A stretch of DNA of 64,000 nt. Source: a virus. The stretch is taken from positions 124,001 through 188,000 of the IMG/VR virus record IMGVR_UViG_3300049215_000529; one strand, written 5' to 3'. The first letter of the stretch is position 1. Each line of letters starts with the position of its first letter. Both the position numbers and the translations under genes were made by a program. Under the pieces are notes generated by a model. That model made no database searches. It had not been told where the DNA came from and saw nothing but the letters and a program-made list of their open reading frames with translations. Below, piece by piece: positions 34,965-44,239 of this stretch.

Positions 34965-34993
34965 AATATAACCACTGCGCGCCCTTTAATCAA
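34965..34993 (-). promoter_or_regulatory. Sigma70-type promoter upstream of the HNH/HD genes
   Basis: Minus strand: TTGATT (34988-34993), 17-bp spacer, TATATT (34965-34970). Shares AGTGGTTATATTAA with the Leu tRNA promoter. Confidence 0.5.
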
Positions 34994-35321
34994 GCTCGGT
35001 GGAGGCATCGCAATCTTTTTCGTCCTGCCATATTTTTAAAGCATCAGCACGTGATATCTTAAAGTGTCTAAGAAGAGCCTCTAATAAAATATAGTCATTT
35101 GCCTCTTCTTTACGACAAATACAACAGCTATATCTTGTGTTATCGTAATCATCATCGTTCTCATCATTATTTTCGTCCTCACCCTCTTCTTCGTCTAAGG
35201 GTTGTGGGTCAGCACATTTGTTTGAACAAAATTGATTGGAACATTCTTCGCAGAAATAGTAGTTTCCACAATCAGGAAAGTTACGACTACAATTTGCACA
35301 TGTATAAAAATCAACACCCAT
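34986..35321 (-). CDS. Zinc-finger protein, 111 aa
   Basis: Cys-rich N-terminus (CANCSRNFPDCG, CEEC, CSNKC) like a MYND/LIM-style cluster, an acidic Glu/Asp/Asn run, then CCICRKEE. Starts within one base of the pheS stop. Unknown role. Confidence 0.6.
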   Translation of the reverse strand: MGVDFYTCANCSRNFPDCGNYYFCEECSNQFCSNKCADPQPLDEEEGEDENNDENDDDYDNTRYSCCICRKEEANDYILLEALLRHFKISRADALKIWQDEKDCDASTELD

Positions 35322-36424
35322 TATCTCATCTCCACTTCTAGTTCTGAAACGAGCCTTTTTCTAATGGCTCTTTGTATTTTTTCTACTTCTGAGTTTTTTA
35401 GAGTTGTATCAATAGAACGATAAGTCACTCTGTAGCAATGCGAGGTTTTATCCTTCTTTTTAAACTGATCGATTAGTTCAATGGACTCAATGTAGTTGAG
35501 CTTATCTTCTTCACGGGCAATGCTACAGAAGTCATTGTATGTGAATTTAGGGCTAAGATAGAATGACACATCCTTATAGCACATCTCATACTTAGAATAG
35601 GGCTTGAATTTGGTAATCTTGCCAGCCTTGAATTGATCTAAGAAACGCGGGTCAGTGCTCCAGAATAGTCGAATATCAGGGATATCGAACATAACCATTG
35701 CCAATCGCTCTAACCCAAGACCAAATGCCCAGGCTTGAGTACCTGGTAAACCAAGGTCTTTCATGATATCGGGGTGAACGGTACCCGCGCCAAGGATTTC
35801 TAGGTCTTTAGTTGACCCATCTTCCATCTTGAACTTGACCTCTACTTCCAAAGAATCAACTGTAAAAGGGAAGTAGATGTTTTTGTGCTCTGAATCCTCT
35901 AAAAATCGGAAGACACACTTATCACCGAATAGGTGTTTTACCAGTCCTGTTAATCTTTTACGCAAATCCTTCTTAACATCAGTGCCAGGATCTACGATGT
36001 AGAAGGCATCCATCTGATGGAAAGCTGGATAATGGGTCGCATCAATGGCGTCTTTTCGATATACATCACCACAGGTAATATATCGAAGTCTACTTTGACC
36101 ACTGTTAGTATGACCAAGTGGATACAAATAGCAAGTCATGTGTGTTCTTAATACAGTCTTTTCATCTAAATAGAATGTATCAGATGGGCTTCTAGATGGG
36201 TGATCTTCGGGAACACGTAATCTATCGAAATTATATTCGATAGGTACATATGGATTGTCAATATCGATTTTGGCTAAATCCGAAAAGTACTCAAATACCT
36301 TCTCTTTAACAATGGCAATCGGATGATTTGGCTCATTGTACAGATTCTTACCAATTTTTTCGATAATACTGCTAGGGATGTTATTCATAACGTACTTTTG
36401 ACTTTCCAGATTTCCTTTAGCCAT
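35321..36424 (-). CDS. pheS: Single-chain phenylalanyl-tRNA synthetase (mitochondrial FARS2-like architecture)
   Basis: 367 residues. Class II core: DHPSRSPSDTFY (74-85), QMDAFYIVD (137-145), LEILGAGTVHPDI (208-220) and motif 3 AFGLGLERLAM (233-243). From about 273 to the end comes a ferredoxin-fold anticodon-binding domain (FKPYSKYEMCYKDVSFYL ...), which in bacteria is at the end of the beta subunit. No beta subunit gene is seen. This is the layout of mitochondrial PheRS, a one-chain enzyme. Charges tRNA-Phe; no tRNA-Phe here. Overlaps the SGNH gene by 40 nt. Confidence 0.9.
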   Translation of the reverse strand: MAKGNLESQKYVMNNIPSSIIEKIGKNLYNEPNHPIAIVKEKVFEYFSDLAKIDIDNPYVPIEYNFDRLRVPEDHPSRSPSDTFYLDEKTVLRTHMTCYLYPLGHTNSGQSRLRYITCGDVYRKDAIDATHYPAFHQMDAFYIVDPGTDVKKDLRKRLTGLVKHLFGDKCVFRFLEDSEHKNIYFPFTVDSLEVEVKFKMEDGSTKDLEILGAGTVHPDIMKDLGLPGTQAWAFGLGLERLAMVMFDIPDIRLFWSTDPRFLDQFKAGKITKFKPYSKYEMCYKDVSFYLSPKFTYNDFCSIAREEDKLNYIESIELIDQFKKKDKTSHCYRVTYRSIDTTLKNSEVEKIQRAIRKRLVSELEVEMR

Positions 36425-36954
36425 TTGACTGTGCCGTCCGGTGTGGGATGAACTCCATCACCCAGTGGTATGTTCAAGCTCTCTGTATCAATGTAAGCAC
36501 AAGTTGGAGTGACTTTATTTTTTAATAAAGTGTTGATGACATGTTTTTCGCCATGTACGGCGGTTGGTCCCACCCAAATACACTTGAGGTGACGGGCGGT
36601 AACTTCGTTTAATATTCGCTGTACACTTGGTAACCATGGAAAATTGAAATTAACCGTTCCCAAAAAGATGATTACCACATCAGTTCTAGGAGATTGATTC
36701 AGTGCTTCTGTGAAATGACCATCATTCCAATAGGTAATTGGCGTACCACCCTTGTAATGAACTGTAATTGTCTCATTAGGCTGCCTGACGTCATTAAGTT
36801 TCCAGCTGGCATAGCCAGCAGTAGAATCTCCCACTATTGTAATGTTTTGATGTGGAGGAGCAACATCGGTTCCGGCATCTTCTTCTGATAAATTAGATGA
36901 AGAGGCTACTGATTGGCACCCCAAAATCAATGGTAAAAGATAGTACAGTCTCAT
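36385..36954 (-). CDS. SGNH/GDSL-like hydrolase lipoprotein
   Basis: 189 residues. Signal MRLYYLLPLILGC with lipobox LILGC. GDSTAG (block I, catalytic Ser) and GVHPTPDG (block V, Asp-His-type) are the SGNH signature. Probably an envelope esterase, for example a cell-wall or polysaccharide deacetylase. Overlaps the upstream lysozyme-like gene by 4 nt. Confidence 0.7.
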   Translation of the reverse strand: MRLYYLLPLILGCQSVASSSNLSEEDAGTDVAPPHQNITIVGDSTAGYASWKLNDVRQPNETITVHYKGGTPITYWNDGHFTEALNQSPRTDVVIIFLGTVNFNFPWLPSVQRILNEVTARHLKCIWVGPTAVHGEKHVINTLLKNKVTPTCAYIDTESLNIPLGDGVHPTPDGTVKWLKEIWKVKSTL

Positions 36955-37505
36955 TCTTCACCCTCATCTATTTCAACAGGCGGGAGTGGATTACTTGAAT
37001 GCCATTTCAAGGCACAAGTAATCTTTTGCCTAGATTGCCAACTTTCACGGCAACGACCATCTGTATAACCAGAAAGCTTATCCAAAGGATTAATTCTTGG
37101 ATTTAGACTTGTACACCAATTGAAGCTTCTTTCAACAAAGTTCAAAGCAAACCCTGCTGCATCTGATAAATTATTGCAAGTTTGAGCCTTGCTGGTATGT
37201 GTTTGCCATGGACCAAAGGCGATACCATTATCACCATTTCGTTTACAGGTAACAGCATTTTTCTCGTATCCAGTTTCAGTAGAGGCAATGGAGGCTAACA
37301 GTAAGGCAGTTTTTACCTTTCCATCATCTCCGCTAAACACAGGAGTACGAGATTCGTCTAGGGCGACCGTCGCCATAGCAAGCGCAATTTCACAATACCT
37401 TAGCAAAGTAGAATCTTCTTTTTCATAATACGAGTGTTCTTTGAGTGGCACCCATGAAACCATGGCTGTCAGCAAGTAACTCGCTAACATAATAACTTTA
37501 ATCAT
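36951..37505 (-). CDS. Secreted lysozyme-like (lytic transglycosylase-type) protein
   Basis: 184 residues with a signal-like N-terminus (MIKVIMLASYLLTAMVS). Core LASIASTETGYEKN ... IAFGPWQTH resembles the Glu-containing core of soluble lytic transglycosylases/lysozymes, with the putative catalytic Glu in STETGY. Several cysteines suggest disulfides. Likely acts on peptidoglycan in the periplasm together with the SGNH lipoprotein. Confidence 0.6.
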   Translation of the reverse strand: MIKVIMLASYLLTAMVSWVPLKEHSYYEKEDSTLLRYCEIALAMATVALDESRTPVFSGDDGKVKTALLLASIASTETGYEKNAVTCKRNGDNGIAFGPWQTHTSKAQTCNNLSDAAGFALNFVERSFNWCTSLNPRINPLDKLSGYTDGRCRESWQSRQKITCALKWHSSNPLPPVEIDEGEE

Positions 37506-37514
37506 GACATGTCC

Positions 37515-38615
37515 TTATTTTCCTGTTCCCAGGAATTTTTTAATGGATGGCAAGATTTCATTTCGGTTGTTAATTTCACTTAAAATCACCTTATCCTTTT
37601 GAGAAGTCCCAAGAAAGGAGGATTCTAATACTTTGAGGAAATTACCAGTTCCCGAATTAACCTGACCATAACAAAATAAATTGGAGTTAGGGATGATTTT
37701 CGACTCTAATAAAGAGACCGCAACTGCATCATCTGAATCTCCCCAATTGTCTCCGTCACTAAAGTGGAATGGATATACATTATATTCAGCAAATGGATAT
37801 TCATTTTCCATCATAGTGGCACAGAATTTATACGCAGAAGAAATACTAGTACCACCTGATTCAGAGATAGTGAAAAACTGCTCACGATCTACTTCTGATG
37901 CTACTGTATCATGGATAATGAATCGGGATTCAATATCCTTGTACTGATATTTCAGCCATAGATCAATCCAAAATACTTCAGATTTAACTATGTGCTTTTG
38001 TTCGGCTCCCATTGAACCAGATACATCCATCATATAGATAACGACAGTATTGATATTTGGTTCTTCAATAGGAATAGCGGCACGATATCTCCTATCAGCC
38101 TTGATAGGAAACATCCCAGGTTTTCCTGGTTCATAAGTGCCAGAAGCGATATTTCGCTTCAGCATCTCTTTGTAGGTTCTTTTGAAGTGTTTGAGTCCTT
38201 CAGAACCTACCGTTCTAATTCCAGTATATTTGTTTTTACTGGAGGCAATTTTACCTTTGCCCTTCTCATCAACATTTGGAAGAGATAGTTCTTCGCTCAA
38301 AAGTTGAGCTAGTTCATCGGCAGTAAATTCGGCTTGATAGCCATGCTGACCCTCATCATTACCAGCCTTACCTTTTCCTTGACCAGGCTTGCCTTGACCG
38401 TCAATTGGATCACCGTCTTCACCTTCTCCTTGACCTGTACCACCACCATGACTGTGGGTAAAATGGGGCAGGTCAATACTATCAATTGGAATTGAAACGC
38501 GCTTATTTCCCTGCTGTCCGATTAACTGATCGGAGCTTACATATTTGCCAAGGTTGTGCTTTACCTTATTTCGAACGATGTTTTTAAAACGACCAACATC
38601 CTGATCTATTTTCAT
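37515..38615 (-). CDS. DUF444/YeaH-like VWA protein
   Basis: 366 residues. N-terminal basic region, Gly/Asp/Gln-rich linker (54-95), and a VWA domain with MIDAS MDVSGSMG and GGTSISSAY. This is the YeaH/UPF0229 group, which in bacteria pairs with the PrkA kinase; none is seen here. A second VWA system distinct from the DUF2201/MoxR pair at 6-9 kb. Confidence 0.8.
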   Translation of the reverse strand: MKIDQDVGRFKNIVRNKVKHNLGKYVSSDQLIGQQGNKRVSIPIDSIDLPHFTHSHGGGTGQGEGEDGDPIDGQGKPGQGKGKAGNDEGQHGYQAEFTADELAQLLSEELSLPNVDEKGKGKIASSKNKYTGIRTVGSEGLKHFKRTYKEMLKRNIASGTYEPGKPGMFPIKADRRYRAAIPIEEPNINTVVIYMMDVSGSMGAEQKHIVKSEVFWIDLWLKYQYKDIESRFIIHDTVASEVDREQFFTISESGGTSISSAYKFCATMMENEYPFAEYNVYPFHFSDGDNWGDSDDAVAVSLLESKIIPNSNLFCYGQVNSGTGNFLKVLESSFLGTSQKDKVILSEINNRNEILPSIKKFLGTGK

Positions 38616-39496
38616 TTTGGTGGAATCCTTGTAGCAAGTACAGTCGTTTCCAGATCTCCCACAGCTTTCACCATGTCATTAAATCTTTTGCTTACGTAGA
38701 CATGCTTTTCAATATAGCTTCTATCCTGTGAAAAGATAGGGATTTCGTTATCTACTACCCACTCAGTACGCTCTGCATTGAATACTTCACCAGTTTTGGG
38801 GTTAGTGCCCTGTTTCATCACTTTGGTCTTGACAATACAGCGACCACGTTTTTGAGAGGTTGGACAGTCATTCCAGTTGATACCCTTTTGGAAACATAGT
38901 TCTTGTAGCTCAGAATTACCTTTACCCTCTAATTGTTTGTGAGAGTATAGAGTACAAGCTAGCATTTGAACTGAGTTTCGGGTGGCATCCTGTTGGCGCC
39001 ATAGAAAATAGTTCACCACTTCTTCTTTCGGAACAATGAAGGCGCGGCTATCGAAATAAGCTGGTCTGTTGAAATCACACTCACTCATAGGATCGGCACC
39101 AGCATCAACTTCAGCGGAAGTTTTGGGCGCCCAAATTTGCCAAGAGTTCATTGTAAACGTAACCGATGCCATTGATGCAGAAATACTAACCATCTTCTGT
39201 AGGTTATTATCAAACCATGATTGGGTGTCAACGTCTGTATAATTGTTTAGCAGCAATGAAATCTCATCAGATTGCACATAGGCAATTTGACAGCCTTGAA
39301 CATGCTCGCAAAGATACTTTGCGGTTTCGTTCATACAATCGATCAAACCTTGATCTAGAGGTCGCTTACAGCCCTTGGTGTAAGTATGAAATGCTTTGCC
39401 GTCAATACGAAGAATAACGGGCATTCTAATGGGCAAATGTGTCCTATAAGCATCCTCATAGGATTTCATTCTGTCGCCTAGATTATCATTGCTCAT
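38612..39496 (-). CDS. Thg1-like 3'-5' RNA polymerase (tRNA-His guanylyltransferase family)
   Basis: 294 residues. Catalytic ILRIDGKAFHTYTKG (D32) and QSDEISL (D77/E78) are the metal-binding motifs of Thg1/TLP enzymes, which add nucleotides in the reverse (3'-5') direction. True Thg1 adds G-1 to tRNA-His; bacterial relatives repair 5'-truncated tRNAs. Both His tRNAs here already encode G-1, so a repair role is more likely (inference). Longer than bacterial TLPs, closer to eukaryotic Thg1 in length. Overlaps DUF444 by 4 nt. Confidence 0.9.
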   Translation of the reverse strand: MSNDNLGDRMKSYEDAYRTHLPIRMPVILRIDGKAFHTYTKGCKRPLDQGLIDCMNETAKYLCEHVQGCQIAYVQSDEISLLLNNYTDVDTQSWFDNNLQKMVSISASMASVTFTMNSWQIWAPKTSAEVDAGADPMSECDFNRPAYFDSRAFIVPKEEVVNYFLWRQQDATRNSVQMLACTLYSHKQLEGKGNSELQELCFQKGINWNDCPTSQKRGRCIVKTKVMKQGTNPKTGEVFNAERTEWVVDNEIPIFSQDRSYIEKHVYVSKRFNDMVKAVGDLETTVLATRIPPK

Positions 39497-39500
39497 AATT

Positions 39501-39809
39501 TCACCACATCTTATCTATACGGGTTTTCATCTTGATACACAAATTGAACTTCTTGTTAAGTAGTACGCGTTCTTTTCTAATTCTTTTTAGATACTTCACT
39601 CGTTGGCGAGCCTCTGTACCAGCGAAACCATATGTACTATGCGGAGGGTTTTCTTTAGCAAAAACTTGCTCATCCCTAATGGAATTATCTAATGTTTTTA
39701 AATCTTCTTGAAAAGAAAGAAGCAAATAATTTAGTATTTTTTCGTCCCCCAAACTATTAAGCATCTTGACAATTAACAAGTCTGTTTCTGCAGTTTTCTT
39801 ATTTTTCAT
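39501..39809 (-). CDS. Hypothetical coiled protein, 102 aa
   Basis: Helical, Lys/Arg-rich. Not recognised. Overlaps the PLD gene stop by 4 nt. Confidence 0.6.
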   Translation of the reverse strand: MKNKKTAETDLLIVKMLNSLGDEKILNYLLLSFQEDLKTLDNSIRDEQVFAKENPPHSTYGFAGTEARQRVKYLKRIRKERVLLNKKFNLCIKMKTRIDKMW

Positions 39810-40381
39810 AGTGATTGCCTAGTTGAGTGTTCTTTGTGATGATCCCAATTTTGCTGATATGTTTCTGCAATTTTGGCATTAGTTAATTCGATACTATTCT
39901 CTGCGTTGCTATGCTCGGCAGCATTGGTAAAGTTGAAAGATCCAGTGAAAACAGTCTTCTTGTCAATAATCATAATCTTGTTGTGAGCAATAGCGTGCTT
40001 GTCATCAATGTAGGTAGTTATACCATGACCCACCAACATTGGCAAAACGCTTCCTTTGCCGGTCCTGTCGCTCTTATCAAGAATCACTTCGACATGCACA
40101 CCTCGTTGATGGGCAGCCATCAAAGCTTGAGCAATTGGTACCGAAGTAAATGAATACGCTTGAACATAAACAGATTGTTGCGCTTTACCAAGTTCCTCCA
40201 CTACATGAGTGGTGCAGCCACCATTGGGTGAGAAGTGAGCGTTCCACTGGATATCAGACGATTCTTGTACAGTGGTTGGGGCTGTGATAACGGGATCACG
40301 TTTGATTGGTTTTTCATTGATATTGGGCATGTCATTACAGCCCACTAAAACAAATAGAATGACAAATAAAAGTTTATGCAT
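39806..40381 (-). CDS. Phospholipase D-family nuclease-like lipoprotein
   Basis: Start at MHKLLFVILFVLVGC (40381), 191 residues; lipobox LVGC. One HKD motif, HNKIMIIDKKTVFTGSFNF, with the classic SFN follow-on, matching the Nuc/PLD group of single-HKD enzymes that work as dimers. Predicted to sit in the envelope, where it could cut incoming DNA or act on lipids; a role in excluding other phages is possible but unproven. Confidence 0.85.
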   Translation of the reverse strand: MHKLLFVILFVLVGCNDMPNINEKPIKRDPVITAPTTVQESSDIQWNAHFSPNGGCTTHVVEELGKAQQSVYVQAYSFTSVPIAQALMAAHQRGVHVEVILDKSDRTGKGSVLPMLVGHGITTYIDDKHAIAHNKIMIIDKKTVFTGSFNFTNAAEHSNAENSIELTNAKIAETYQQNWDHHKEHSTRQSL

Positions 40382-41021
40382 TGTAGTATTTATTGTAAAG
40401 TTCGATAAATGGTTTGTTTTCATTTTTAAGTTTGATATTGAATCCAGCAGGCACTCCAGTAGATAAATAAGCCTGACATTCATCCACGTAGACATGGGAA
40501 GTATATCCGATGCGTTTCAAGACTTTAAACATAGAGTTTCGAAAATTAGGCTTAAGTTCACTGACAAGAGTAGCCATTTCCTTTTTATATTTCGGAATCA
40601 AATAAAACATACCATGAGCCACTTCATGCTTCATGGTAAATAGATTCTTTGTTTTATTGCCAGTAGAACCAATAAGGTAAAAATCGCCTCCAGCTTTTTG
40701 GCTGCAAGCGGCATGTACATCTAACATGACTTGATCATACTTGTTTTTATCTGGAATTCCCAAGCTATGAACCATGGTAATGACATTGCTTGGGACATTG
40801 AACCCCGCCCAATCTAGTGGATAAGTAAAAGAGCCATTGCCAAAAGTTTCAGAATACCACTCCATAAAATCTACCAAACTAAAAGCGTGATTGCGAAATT
40901 TAGGATTGGGCGACTCATAATACTCTTGATATCGCAAGAAATGCATGGCGCATTGATATGGGTCTTTGAAATTCAGATGAAAAATCTTTGGCTTAACTTC
41001 TTTAACAGTAAAATGTCTCAT
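40374..41021 (-). CDS. Putative zinc metallopeptidase, 215 aa
   Basis: Contains HEVAH (132-136) with the expected hydrophobic flank (FTMKHEVAHGMFYLIP) and a later VDECQAYL that could give the third ligand. No signal peptide. Family not identified; the minimal motif is the only evidence. Coupled to Pth2 upstream (ATGA) and overlapping the PLD gene start. Confidence 0.6.
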   Translation of the reverse strand: MRHFTVKEVKPKIFHLNFKDPYQCAMHFLRYQEYYESPNPKFRNHAFSLVDFMEWYSETFGNGSFTYPLDWAGFNVPSNVITMVHSLGIPDKNKYDQVMLDVHAACSQKAGGDFYLIGSTGNKTKNLFTMKHEVAHGMFYLIPKYKKEMATLVSELKPNFRNSMFKVLKRIGYTSHVYVDECQAYLSTGVPAGFNIKLKNENKPFIELYNKYYNA

Positions 41022-41470
41022 TTTAATACCTGTAGTTTTTTAATAACTTTGGGAACTTGGCTTTTCTTCATTGGCCAAAGTCCAATAACTGTTTCACTCA
41101 TAGGAGCAATTTCAGTCAAACCAGCATCCACCACAAGAACAAACTTGTTTGGAAATTCAGCTTTGATCTTGTCCCATTCTTTATCATCAGCTTTTAAAAC
41201 AACTTTACGAAAAGATTCATCAAGCCACGCTTTAAAAGACGTAACTAACGAAGGGTCATGCTCTGGCTCCCAACCACACAAATTGTTTGCTTCATTTTCC
41301 GAACGAAAAGTGTCGTACTTTAACTGAAGCATTTGGGAAGCATGCGCACACTGTGCTGCCGTTTTACCTATACCCATGCCTAATGACTCTCGTACGATTA
41401 GGTACATTACAATAGGGTCTTCTTGATTAGCTCGCTTTGCAGCTGCCTCTGATGAATCCAGTGGTTCCAT
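41018..41470 (-). CDS. pth2: Peptidyl-tRNA hydrolase type 2 (archaeal/eukaryotic Pth2)
   Basis: 150 residues. Core MYLIVRESLGMGIGKTAAQCAHAS with the conserved Lys/Gln/His, then KVVLKADDKEWDKI and VVDAGLTEI, typical of Pth2 rather than the bacterial Pth1. It releases stalled peptidyl-tRNAs, recycling tRNA. Fits the translation gene set. Promoter at 41477-41504. Confidence 0.85.
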   Translation of the reverse strand: MEPLDSSEAAAKRANQEDPIVMYLIVRESLGMGIGKTAAQCAHASQMLQLKYDTFRSENEANNLCGWEPEHDPSLVTSFKAWLDESFRKVVLKADDKEWDKIKAEFPNKFVLVVDAGLTEIAPMSETVIGLWPMKKSQVPKVIKKLQVLK

Positions 41471-41476
41471 ACAAAT

Positions 41477-41504
41477 ATCTTAATCACTAAAATAAGGAAG
41501 TCAA
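41477..41504 (-). promoter_or_regulatory. Sigma70-type promoter for pth2
   Basis: Minus strand: TTGACT (41499-41504), 16-bp spacer, TAAGAT (41477-41482), seven bases before the ATG region. Confidence 0.5.
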
Positions 41505-41523
41505 GCCCCGCCAATCTGAAAAA

Positions 41524-42720
41524 TTAGGCGCCGTAATCAGTTTTCCAAGGAGGGAATCCGAGAACTACGAACAAATCCAGTTTGTTAGGAGTCGCATTGA
41601 CTTGGGTTCGTGTAACTGAGCCGTAACTGACAGCAATCACATCGTCCAATTTGTATTTCAAAAGAGAATTGTTGGCAAAAACAATAGTACTTCCATTGCC
41701 ACCAAATAAGAATAATCGATCGTAAATAATCGCAAGTTGCGATTGAGAAACTTCTCCAGGAATAGATGTCTTTGTATCTATCCATGAAAATGGATTAGAC
41801 AATTGACATCTTAAGATTCTTGTTGGAGAAACATAACCATCAGTTGGAGTAAATAAAAATCCTTGATTACCTACTGTGGCAAACTGACCATAAAAACATG
41901 GAAATGGTAAAAAGCTAGTAAAAGACCAAGTAGTTGGTGTATTAATCGGTGCTGAATAAATATTCTTGGTAGTAGTATTATTGGTCGTTAATCCGCCAAA
42001 TAATATCGCATATCCATCTACAATAGCTAGCTGTGAACCATATAAAGGATCTGGTAAAGTCTGTCCGGTATCACTCCACGATAGTGGGCTGCTAGTTGGG
42101 GCGCTTAGAATGGCTTTGCTTGGACCATATCCATCATAGCCGCCAAATAAATACATGTAACCATCAATAATGCCCAATTGGGAATGATGAAGATTTTTTG
42201 GCAGAATATAACCATCATTGGTCCAGTTTAATGGATTAGAGGTTGGAGCCGACAGAACTGCATTGGTTGGTGTTCCAAAGGTAGCATCTGTAGTTCCACC
42301 AAACAAATAGACAGAGTTGTTTACAATAGCTAATTGCGAGCCAGCAAGCGGTATTGGCAATTTAGCGCCAGTATCAGCCCAAACACCCGGATTATTAACG
42401 GGGGCACGAAGAATCTTGGAACTGTTCTGTCCACCAAATAAATAGACATAACCATCAATAACAGCGGTTTGTGAATCACAGGTGTAGCATGGAAGCACTC
42501 TTCTGGTAGTAGACCAGTCTTCTGCATTAGGTAAATTGAAATTAGCTACAACACTAGGATCAAGAATTTCATAAGCAGTAACATCCACTAACGGACTAGG
42601 ACCTGATTTATCGCCAGTATATAGCGCACCAGTGAAATCCGGCGTATCATTCACTACCCAAGTTCTATATTGTATTGGAGACGAATCAACGTCTCTGCCA
42701 AGCATTTTGAAGCATACCAT
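41524..42720 (-). CDS. Kelch-repeat beta-propeller protein (probable virion surface protein)
   Basis: 398 residues. At least six repeats of (V/M)YLFGG plus a following W and SxxxLP/SQLAI pattern (for example SQLAIVDGYAILFGG). A short N-terminal domain precedes them. Kelch propellers bind ligands or receptors; in phages they fit tail fibre or decoration roles. The start may be Met6 (MLGRDVD). Different repeat style from the plus-strand Kelch protein at 62023. Confidence 0.75.
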   Translation of the reverse strand: MVCFKMLGRDVDSSPIQYRTWVVNDTPDFTGALYTGDKSGPSPLVDVTAYEILDPSVVANFNLPNAEDWSTTRRVLPCYTCDSQTAVIDGYVYLFGGQNSSKILRAPVNNPGVWADTGAKLPIPLAGSQLAIVNNSVYLFGGTTDATFGTPTNAVLSAPTSNPLNWTNDGYILPKNLHHSQLGIIDGYMYLFGGYDGYGPSKAILSAPTSSPLSWSDTGQTLPDPLYGSQLAIVDGYAILFGGLTTNNTTTKNIYSAPINTPTTWSFTSFLPFPCFYGQFATVGNQGFLFTPTDGYVSPTRILRCQLSNPFSWIDTKTSIPGEVSQSQLAIIYDRLFLFGGNGSTIVFANNSLLKYKLDDVIAVSYGSVTRTQVNATPNKLDLFVVLGFPPWKTDYGA

Positions 42721-42748
42721 ATCAACATAATGCTACATTATGACGATA

Positions 42749-44239
42749 TTAGATCTTGGCTAGTTTCTTCACCAAATATAGCTCAGATTTACTACGAGTT
42801 ACGGCAACATACCAAAGGTTATCTTCTTCTCCGCCCATTCCGCTTTTTCGATAGGTGCTGGTCAAAATAAAGACACGATCGCGTTCCAAACCTTTGGCTT
42901 TATGAGTCGTAGAAAACATAACTTTAGCAGCATCATCAACATCATTAAACAGTTTCTCGATAGTCTCTTTGAGATCTTTAATCGTCAAAGTTCCTTCGCA
43001 TAGGTTCAATAAACATTCCGCTTTATCGATACATACTGTCGTATCTCTCTTCTCCGACAATAATCTTCTAATTTCTTGCTCTTTCCATTCAACAACATAA
43101 GCAATGAAATCATTAATGGTTTTTGCCTTAGATTTTTTGATGAAGTACAATAGGTTAGCACCAACATCTCGACCCTGAATATTAGCTGGGACACCCGCTT
43201 TGAGCAAAGCCATGCAGTGTTTTACCAATGGGGCATTAGTTCTTGATAGAACGAAATCTCCTGCCTTAACTGATTTTTGCAAATCTTCCACAGGCATTTC
43301 AACAACAAATCCATCTGGAGCATTGTCGTGAGCCTGAATATCGGGAACTATCTCTTGTGCCAGTTTCACCACCTTTTTAGGGCAGCGGTATGTGACTGAA
43401 AGCGGCAACGTCTTAGCTTTCAACTTATTAATGAAATTAGGAATAGCTTCACTGTCGGCTCCGCGAAACTGATAAATGCTTTGAGCAGGGTCACCTACCG
43501 CAATGATTCTACCACCTGGCTTGATTGCCGACATTACCATAGCAATTTGGGCAGCATTCAAATCCTGAGCCTCATCAACGAATACTACATCCCATTTGCC
43601 AACATTGAGACGATACACGAATGGAAACCAAATCATATCATCAAAGTCCACAACTTGCTTTTGAGACTTGCACAATCCTAGTGTTTTGATGACGTACTCA
43701 ATAAATTTGGGTCGTTCTAAATCTAGAGGATCGATATCAAATCGGTCCATCAACTCATCGATTTTGGTTGGAGTGTCAAATAAAAAGCCTTTGCATAAAG
43801 AAACGCATTTGCAAATACTTTGATTAAGCTCCCACAAATCATAGTCGTCACCAATCAAAGTGGCGACCAATGCTCTGCATTTATCGTTCTCTAGGATGAC
43901 ATTGCCAAAATTCTGTTTGATGGCGCGAAAGCCCAAACTGTGAAGGGTTAGAGTGTCTACGTAGGATGGTGCTCGTTGCTTTAGCTCTTCAGCGATGCTT
44001 TTGTTGAAAGCAACCATGAGAGTCTTTTTACCTCTCGGAATGTACTTGAATCCCTCTACGATAGTGGATGTTTTACCAGAACCTGCGCGGGCAATTACCA
44101 CAGTATGATCTGATGCTTTGGCAATATCTTTGAAGATATTCTTCTGAAAGTCAGACCACTCTCTCTTGGGATTGAACTTGACGAGGTGTGAATTATCTGG
44201 TCTTTTGGGTGGAAACTTACTGACCTTTTTTGAGGACAT
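42749..44239 (-). CDS. UvrD/Rep-type SF1 DNA helicase
   Basis: 496 residues. Walker A ARAGSGKTST (50-59), motif II VVFVDEAQDLN, motif III DPAQSIYQFRGA, motif VI VAVTRSKSELYLV. It unwinds or clears DNA 3'-5' using ATP. Shorter than UvrD (720), so compact. Overlaps the preceding gene by 23 nt. Confidence 0.9.
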   Translation of the reverse strand: MSSKKVSKFPPKRPDNSHLVKFNPKREWSDFQKNIFKDIAKASDHTVVIARAGSGKTSTIVEGFKYIPRGKKTLMVAFNKSIAEELKQRAPSYVDTLTLHSLGFRAIKQNFGNVILENDKCRALVATLIGDDYDLWELNQSICKCVSLCKGFLFDTPTKIDELMDRFDIDPLDLERPKFIEYVIKTLGLCKSQKQVVDFDDMIWFPFVYRLNVGKWDVVFVDEAQDLNAAQIAMVMSAIKPGGRIIAVGDPAQSIYQFRGADSEAIPNFINKLKAKTLPLSVTYRCPKKVVKLAQEIVPDIQAHDNAPDGFVVEMPVEDLQKSVKAGDFVLSRTNAPLVKHCMALLKAGVPANIQGRDVGANLLYFIKKSKAKTINDFIAYVVEWKEQEIRRLLSEKRDTTVCIDKAECLLNLCEGTLTIKDLKETIEKLFNDVDDAAKVMFSTTHKAKGLERDRVFILTSTYRKSGMGGEEDNLWYVAVTRSKSELYLVKKLAKI

